NCBI GenBank assembly: GCA_022712235.1
Contig: JALAGW010000107.1
Span: 1 to 10,369, forward strand
Length of the DNA stretch: 10,369 nucleotides
From: Brevundimonas sp.
GTDB taxonomy: Bacteria; Pseudomonadota; Alphaproteobacteria; Caulobacterales; Caulobacteraceae
Direction of reading: 5' to 3'
Shown here piece by piece: positions 6,758 to 10,369 of the stretch. Numbering within the stretch: the first letter of the stretch is position 1; every line of letters begins with the position of its first letter. The notes beneath the pieces are model-generated. The model worked only from the letters and a program-made list of their open reading frames with translations. It searched no databases and was not told the DNA's origin. The position numbers and the translations under genes are program-made.

Positions 6758-7249
6758 ATGACCCATGCTCCGCACCGCACCGCCCTGCTCGCGGTCGCCC
6801 TTAGCACCGCCCTGAGCGCCTCCCTGGCGGCGCCGACGCTGGCCCAGACCCCGACGCCCGCCAAACCCGCTCAAGCGGCCCCCAGCGACCCCGTGGCCGA
6901 CCTGCTGCGCAGCCAGGGCGAGCGCTATCATCGCGCCCCGGATTCGGCTCAGGACCCCGATGAACTCCGCCGCACCCAGGCCCTGAACGACGAGATCGTC
7001 GCTCAGAACGACCTGGCCGAAAACGAGGACCGCGCCAACGCCGCCGCCCACGCCAAGGTGCAGGCTGCCTATCAAGCGGAACTGGAAGCAACCGAGGTCG
7101 AACGTCAGCGCCACGAGGCGGATATGAAGACCGCAGCCCAGGCCCAGGCCGATTATGAACGACAAATGGCCGACTGGCGCGCCACCGTGGCGGCCTGCGA
7201 GCGCGGCGATCGCGCGCGTTGCGAAGCCGGGCGGCAGAACCCGAACTGA
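6758..7249 (+). CDS. Exported coiled-coil protein of unknown function
   Basis: 163-residue hypothetical protein. A Sec signal peptide is evident: basic N-region (His/Arg, 3-7), hydrophobic core (about 9-24) and a likely cleavage after APTLA (25-29). A Pro/Ala-rich linker (31-47) leads to a long, charged, Ala/Glu/Gln-rich helical stretch (about 65-145) with heptad character, suggesting a coiled coil. The C-terminus has Trp140 and two cysteines in ACERGDRARC (146-155), then a short polar tail; the Cys pair might form a disulfide in the periplasm. The ATG at 6758 is chosen because AAGGA stands at good spacing before it and the signal peptide then begins directly; an in-frame ATG at 6737 adds seven residues without a ribosome site. 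It lies 95 bases after the kinase gene on the same strand and ends one base short of the oppositely oriented oxidoreductase gene. I do not recognise a family. Confidence 0.8.
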   Translation: MTHAPHRTALLAVALSTALSASLAAPTLAQTPTPAKPAQAAPSDPVADLLRSQGERYHRAPDSAQDPDELRRTQALNDEIVAQNDLAENEDRANAAAHAKVQAAYQAELEATEVERQRHEADMKTAAQAQADYERQMADWRATVAACERGDRARCEAGRQNPN

Positions 7250-7250
7250 C

Positions 7251-8282
7251 CTAGAGAGCGACCTCGGCGCGGCGCACGGCGCTCAGCAGGCCCGCCTCCA
7301 AGACTTCCATCACCATCACGGCCTCACCCGGCGGGACAGGATTGGGCGCACCGTCCCGGATGGCCCGGGCGACAGCCGCGTAATAGGCAGGATAGGCGCC
7401 TGGCGATCCCGCCACAATATCCTGCGCCCCGGTCGCGCCGTCGATGACGACACCGGGTCGCGGATCGACGCCCCAGCCCGCAGCGCCCGGCGCCAGGCCC
7501 GACTTCAGCTGATCTTCCTGAACATCCAGCCCGGCCTTCAACCAGCTGGCCCGCGCGCCGTGGACGGCGAAGCGCGCGTCGGGCGCAGGCGTCGTCATGT
7601 CGGCGTGCAGGATGACCCGCTTGTCGGCGTAGCGCAGGACGGCGTGGGCATAGTCGGTCGCGCGACCGCCGGAACGCAGGATGGCCAGATCGCAGGTCAC
7701 GCCCAGCGGTCGCCCGAACAGAACCAGGGCCTGATCAATCAGATGCGGCCCCAGATCATACCAGATGCCGGCGCCCGGCCCGTCGCCCTCGCGCCATCGG
7801 TCGCGCACCTCGGGCCGCCAGCGATTGAAGCTGCTCTCGAAGCGCGCCACCGGCCCCAGCCGATCCTCGGCAATCAGGGCCTTCAGCGTCAGAAAGTCGG
7901 CGTCCCAGCGGCGGTTATGGAAGACGGACAGCACAAGGCCGCGCTCCTCGGCCAGGGTCGCCAGCCGCCGCGCCTCATCGGTGGTCAGGGTGAAGGGCTT
8001 GTCGACCACCACCGCCTTGCCGGCGGCCAGCGCCGCCTCGGCCTGCCCGGCGTGCAGGTCATTGGGCGTGGCCAGGACGATCAGGTCGATAGCCGGATCG
8101 GCCAGGGCGTCGTCGAAAGACGCCAGCACACGCGCATCGGGATAGACCTCGACGACAGCCTCAGCCTGACGACTGACCACCGCCTCCAGACGCAGGTCGG
8201 GACAGGCGGCGATCAGAGGGGCATGGAAGGTCTGTCCGGCGTAGCCGAAACCGACCAGCGCCGTTCGGACCGGATGGGTCAC
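7251..8282 (-). CDS. Gfo/Idh/MocA family NAD(P)-dependent oxidoreductase, YdgJ-like
   Basis: 343-residue two-domain dehydrogenase. The N-terminal Rossmann fold opens with ALVGFGYAGQTFHAPLI (8-24), the dinucleotide loop GFGYAG at 11-16, then DLIVLATPNDLH (66-77) and VVVDKPFTLT (91-100). DKP stands where most of the superfamily has EKP; the lysine thought to act in catalysis is Lys95. VFHNRRWDADFLTLK (120-134), GPGAGIWYDLGPHLIDQALV (168-187, with His180) and GAYPAYYAAVARAIRDGAPN near the C-terminus closely follow E. coli YdgJ as I remember it. Members oxidise or reduce sugars, polyols or related compounds; the substrate here is unknown. There is no Met near the N-terminus; the GTG at 8282 gives the expected N-terminus and lies 5 bases beyond the nrdB stop, with GAGGG inside the end of nrdB as ribosome site. 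It is therefore probably co-transcribed with nrdB, though no metabolic link is obvious. Confidence 0.92.
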   Translation of the reverse strand: MTHPVRTALVGFGYAGQTFHAPLIAACPDLRLEAVVSRQAEAVVEVYPDARVLASFDDALADPAIDLIVLATPNDLHAGQAEAALAAGKAVVVDKPFTLTTDEARRLATLAEERGLVLSVFHNRRWDADFLTLKALIAEDRLGPVARFESSFNRWRPEVRDRWREGDGPGAGIWYDLGPHLIDQALVLFGRPLGVTCDLAILRSGGRATDYAHAVLRYADKRVILHADMTTPAPDARFAVHGARASWLKAGLDVQEDQLKSGLAPGAAGWGVDPRPGVVIDGATGAQDIVAGSPGAYPAYYAAVARAIRDGAPNPVPPGEAVMVMEVLEAGLLSAVRRAEVAL

Positions 8283-8287
8283 GGCGC

Positions 8288-9331
8288 TCAGCCCTCGGCG
8301 GTCTCGCGGCGCTTCATCATGGCGTCGAAGCTGTCCCAGACGCCGTCGGCGCCGTGCCACGACCCTTGCGTCGCGGCCTTGGAGTATTCGGTGGCGCGCG
8401 CCTCGAAGAAGTTTGCGTGCTCGACGCCCGACAGCAGGGACTGCAGCCAGGGCAGCGGGTTTTCCGTCACGCCATAGACTTCCGGCAGCTGCAGCTGACG
8501 CAGGCGCCAGTCGGCGATGAAGCGGATGTATTGCTTGATGTCGTCCGGCGTCATGCCGTTCACCGGACCCATCTCGAAGGCCAGGTCGATGAACTTGTCC
8601 TCCATCGCCACCACGGTCTTGCAGCAGTCGACGATGTCGTCGGCCACGGCCTGGGTGACGGCCCCCGTCTCCTTGTTGAAGGCGTGGTAGAGCTTGATGA
8701 TGCCTTCGCAGTGCAGGCTCTCGTCGCGCACCGACCAACTGACGATCTGGCCCATGCCCTTCATCTTGGACTGGCGCGGGAAGTTCATCAGCATGGCGAA
8801 GCTGGCGAACAGTTGCAGGCCCTCGGAAAAGCCTCCGAACATGGCCAGCGTCCGGCAGATGTCGGCGTCGGTCTCGACCCCGAACTGTCCCATGAAGTCA
8901 TGCTTGTCGCGCATGGCCTCGTATTCCATGAAGGCGCCGAACTCGCTCTCGGGCATGCCGATGGTCTCGAGCAGCAGGGCGTAGGCCGCGATATGGATGG
9001 TCTCCATATTGGCGAACGACGCCAGCATCATCTTCACTTCGGTCGGTTTGAACACCCGGCCGTAGCGCTCCATGTAGTTGTCCTGGACCTCGATGTCGGC
9101 CTGGGTGAAGAAGCGGAAGATCTGCGTCAGCAGGTTGCGCTCGCTGTCGGTCAGATTGGCGGCCCAGTCCTTGACGTCCTCGCCCAGCGGCACCTCTTCA
9201 GGCATCCAGTGGACCTGCTGCTGCTTCTTCCACATGTCGAAGGCCCACGGATAGCGGAAGGGCTTGTAGGCGGCCGAAGGCGTCAGCAGTCCGGCCGTTC
9301 CGGGACGGATGATCGAGGAGTGGGCGTTCAT
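8288..9331 (-). CDS. nrdB: Class Ia ribonucleoside-diphosphate reductase, small (beta) subunit
   Basis: 347-residue R2 subunit, which houses the diiron-tyrosyl radical cofactor that drives reduction of ribonucleoside diphosphates by the large subunit. All cofactor residues are visible: Asp79 (in TQADIEV), Glu110 and His113 (METIHIAAY), the radical Tyr117 four residues beyond that His, Glu170 (GGFSEGLQLF), and Glu204 with His207 (VRDESLHCEG). Presence of the Tyr argues for a class Ia/Ib-type radical rather than the Tyr-less class Ic; the sequence looks like the alphaproteobacterial Ia form (early YKPFRYPWAFDMWKKQQQVH). The start is the ATG at 9331, with CAGG about 8 bases upstream; a TTG directly before it is also in frame. 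The large-subunit gene nrdA is not in this window. A YdgJ-like gene follows after 5 bases, and a GST-like gene is divergent. Possible NrdR boxes lie upstream. Confidence 0.97.
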   Translation of the reverse strand: MNAHSSIIRPGTAGLLTPSAAYKPFRYPWAFDMWKKQQQVHWMPEEVPLGEDVKDWAANLTDSERNLLTQIFRFFTQADIEVQDNYMERYGRVFKPTEVKMMLASFANMETIHIAAYALLLETIGMPESEFGAFMEYEAMRDKHDFMGQFGVETDADICRTLAMFGGFSEGLQLFASFAMLMNFPRQSKMKGMGQIVSWSVRDESLHCEGIIKLYHAFNKETGAVTQAVADDIVDCCKTVVAMEDKFIDLAFEMGPVNGMTPDDIKQYIRFIADWRLRQLQLPEVYGVTENPLPWLQSLLSGVEHANFFEARATEYSKAATQGSWHGADGVWDSFDAMMKRRETAEG

Positions 9332-9405
9332 CAAAATGACCTGAAGCGAATCCGGGAGAAGCGAGTTTCACCATGCGACCCAGCGCGCGCGGCGCCAAGT
9401 CGGAA

Positions 9406-9453
9406 TACGCCTATCTTGCGATCACATTTTCACCTGACCGCTAGATATGGTGG
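9406..9453 (-). promoter_or_regulatory. Candidate NrdR box pair upstream of nrdB
   Basis: On the minus strand CCACCATATCTAGCGG (9453-9438) matches the published NrdR box pattern acaCwAtATaTwGkgt at 12 of 16 positions by my count. A second, poorer site TCGCAAGATAGGCGTA (9421-9406) begins 32 bases downstream and matches about 8 of 16. NrdR is the ATP/dATP-sensing repressor of ribonucleotide reductase genes and commonly binds two boxes about 31-32 bp apart. The first box overlaps GCTAGATA (9440-9447 on the plus strand), a possible -10 element of the divergent GST-like gene, for which I see no well-spaced -35. Box one is moderately convincing, box two weak alone; the spacing is what supports the pair. 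Confidence 0.4.
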
Positions 9454-9486
9454 TCGAAGACGAATCAAATGGGGAGAAGCCTGGGG

Positions 9487-10134
9487 ATGAGTTTCACGCT
9501 TTACGGCGCCGCCGGCTCGGGTTCGGTCCCGGTCGAGGCCGCCATGACCCTGATCGGGCTGGACTATCGCATCATCGAAGCCGTGACCTGGGAGGGCGAG
9601 GCCGAGCGCGACAAGGTCGCCGCCGTCAACCCGATGCGTCAGATCCCGGCCCTGATCCTGCCGGACGGCGAGACGATCACCGAGAGCGCCGCCATCCTGA
9701 TCTGGTTGGCCGACGCCTATCCCGCGGCGCGGCTGGGACCGAGCATCGACGATCCGCGCCGGGCTCAATTCCTGCGCTGGATGAGCTTCATCCCGGCCTC
9801 CATCTATTCGATGTTCTGGGTGCGGGACGAGCCTTCAAGGCTCGTCGGGGATGACACGACGGCGCAGGCCGAACTCGAACGGCGCACCTTGGAACGCATC
9901 GCCGAATGCTGGCGCATCATGGACAGCCAGATCGCGCCGGGCCGCTTCCTGCTCGGAGACGAGTTGAGCGTGCTGGACCTCTATGTCGCCGTCGCCAGCC
10001 GCTGGACGCCGCGTCGCCAACGCTTCTATGCCGAGGCCCCGCGCATGGCCGACGTCGTGCGCCGGGTGGACGCCCTGCCTGCATTGCAGGCCTTCTGGGC
10101 CGAACGCTTCCCGTTCGAGGACGACGTCCCCTAG
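9487..10134 (+). CDS. Glutathione S-transferase family protein
   Basis: 215-residue cytosolic GST-like protein. The N-terminal thioredoxin-like half starts SFTLYGAAGSGSVPVEAAM (2-20), with serines at 11 and 13 where bacterial GSTs place the residue that activates glutathione. It contains the cis-proline loop VNPMRQIPAL (47-56) and the glutathione gamma-glutamyl contact ESAAI (66-70). The helical C-terminal half includes GRFLLGDELSVLDLYVAVAS (152-171), whose SVLD (161-164) is the N-capping box of the conserved GST fold. Substrate and class cannot be told from sequence alone. The ATG at 9487 with GGAG ten bases upstream is preferred over an ATG at 9469 that has no ribosome site and adds six residues. 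It is divergent from nrdB over a 155-base spacer, and its TAG stop overlaps the stop of the convergent receiver-domain gene. Confidence 0.9.
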   Translation: MSFTLYGAAGSGSVPVEAAMTLIGLDYRIIEAVTWEGEAERDKVAAVNPMRQIPALILPDGETITESAAILIWLADAYPAARLGPSIDDPRRAQFLRWMSFIPASIYSMFWVRDEPSRLVGDDTTAQAELERRTLERIAECWRIMDSQIAPGRFLLGDELSVLDLYVAVASRWTPRRQRFYAEAPRMADVVRRVDALPALQAFWAERFPFEDDVP

Positions 10135-10369
10135 GCGGCCCTGTTCTGCTCGCGAGCCGCGGCGGCGCGGAAGGTCTGGTCGATGGCGGCGTAGAGCCGC
10201 GCCGGGGTGATGGGCTTGGCCAGGTGGGCGGCCATGCCTGCCGCCCGGCAGGGCGCGGCGGCCTCGGGCATGGCGGCGGCGGGCACGGCCAGGCTCGGCA
10301 CCTCGCCTACCGCAGTCAGGCCCCGCATGCGGCGCGGCGCCGCCAGCCCATCCAGACGCGGCATCCGCA
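10131..10369 (-). CDS. Receiver-domain protein, C-terminal end only (response regulator or hybrid kinase)
   Basis: Only the last 78 residues are inside the window; the gene enters from the right edge and ends at a TAG at 10133-10131. The visible part follows the second half of a CheY-like receiver: R-MPRLDGL right at the edge corresponds to the segment just after the phosphoacceptor Asp, which lies just outside the window. MRGLTAVGEVPSLAVPAAAM follows, then CRAAGMAAHLAKPITPARLY with the conserved Lys in AKP. One key position differs: the Ser/Thr of the usual LTANA-like strand is Pro in LAVPAAA. A short Ala/Arg-rich tail follows the receiver, so no DNA-binding output domain comes after it. Either a single-domain regulator or the end of a hybrid histidine kinase is possible. 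An apparent ATG at 10364 is internal to the domain and should not be taken as the start. Confidence 0.8.
   Translation of the reverse strand, partial: RMPRLDGLAAPRRMRGLTAVGEVPSLAVPAAAMPEAAAPCRAAGMAAHLAKPITPARLYAAIDQTFRAAAAREQNRAA

Noticed and set aside
7155..8477. Long plus-strand open frame opposite the YdgJ-like gene
   Set aside because: Shadow of a strongly supported dehydrogenase gene; also overlaps the end of the exported-protein gene.
9416..9447. Full promoter for the GST-like gene using TTGCGA and GCTAGATA
   Set aside because: The -10-like element is good, but the spacing to TTGCGA is too long for either the E. coli or Caulobacter pattern, so only the -10 resemblance is noted.
8354..9490. 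Long plus-strand open frame opposite nrdB
   Set aside because: nrdB has all metal ligands and the radical Tyr; this frame has none and runs into the GST leader.
1..10369. CRISPR array, tRNA/rRNA gene, insertion sequence or defence island
   Set aside because: No regularly spaced repeats, no tRNA or rRNA sequence, no transposase or terminal repeats, and no defence-type genes; composition is uniform.

Overview
The window reads as ordinary, gene-dense, high-GC chromosomal DNA from an alphaproteobacterium, most likely Caulobacterales and plausibly Brevundimonas. The reasons are the strong G/C bias at third codon positions, the core block rpmH-rnpA-yidC-engB, a promoter ahead of rpmH that fits the Caulobacter housekeeping pattern (TTGAC, then GCTtAtAC), and alphaproteobacterial YidC and NrdB features. 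The genus is an inference. I see no insertion sequence, phage gene, tRNA, rRNA, CRISPR array or toxin-antitoxin pair, and no gene-free stretch longer than 300 bases.

Layout. At 1-607 (minus) lies the N-terminal part of a luciferase-like flavin monooxygenase running off the left edge. At 668-1174 (minus) is a small DUF3617-type lipoprotein. From 4315 down to 1247 (minus) runs the housekeeping operon rpmH (L34), rnpA (RNase P protein), yidC (membrane insertase) and engB (ribosome-assembly GTPase), with small gaps, a GTG start for rpmH and a probable TTG start for engB. Divergent from it at 4483-6662 (plus) are a TVP38/TMEM64-type membrane protein and, sharing ATGA with it, a membrane histidine kinase with no response regulator beside it. 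At 6758-7249 (plus) is a small exported coiled-coil protein of unknown function. Convergent with this is a minus-strand pair, nrdB (class Ia ribonucleotide reductase small subunit, 9331-8288) followed after 5 bases by a YdgJ-like Gfo/Idh/MocA oxidoreductase (8282-7251). Divergent from nrdB is a glutathione S-transferase-like gene (9487-10134, plus). At the right edge is the C-terminal end of a protein with a response-regulator receiver domain (minus), whose stop codon shares a CTAG with the GST stop.

How it fits together. The rpmH block couples ribosome protein synthesis, tRNA 5' processing, membrane protein insertion and 50S assembly, a common bacterial gene set. nrdB supplies deoxynucleotides; its upstream region holds a candidate pair of NrdR boxes spaced 32 bp apart, the most interesting regulatory signal here. 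The VTT protein/kinase pair suggests an envelope-sensing unit, but that is inference from gene overlap alone. I found no convincing undescribed system; the findings are modest and each is stated with a test.
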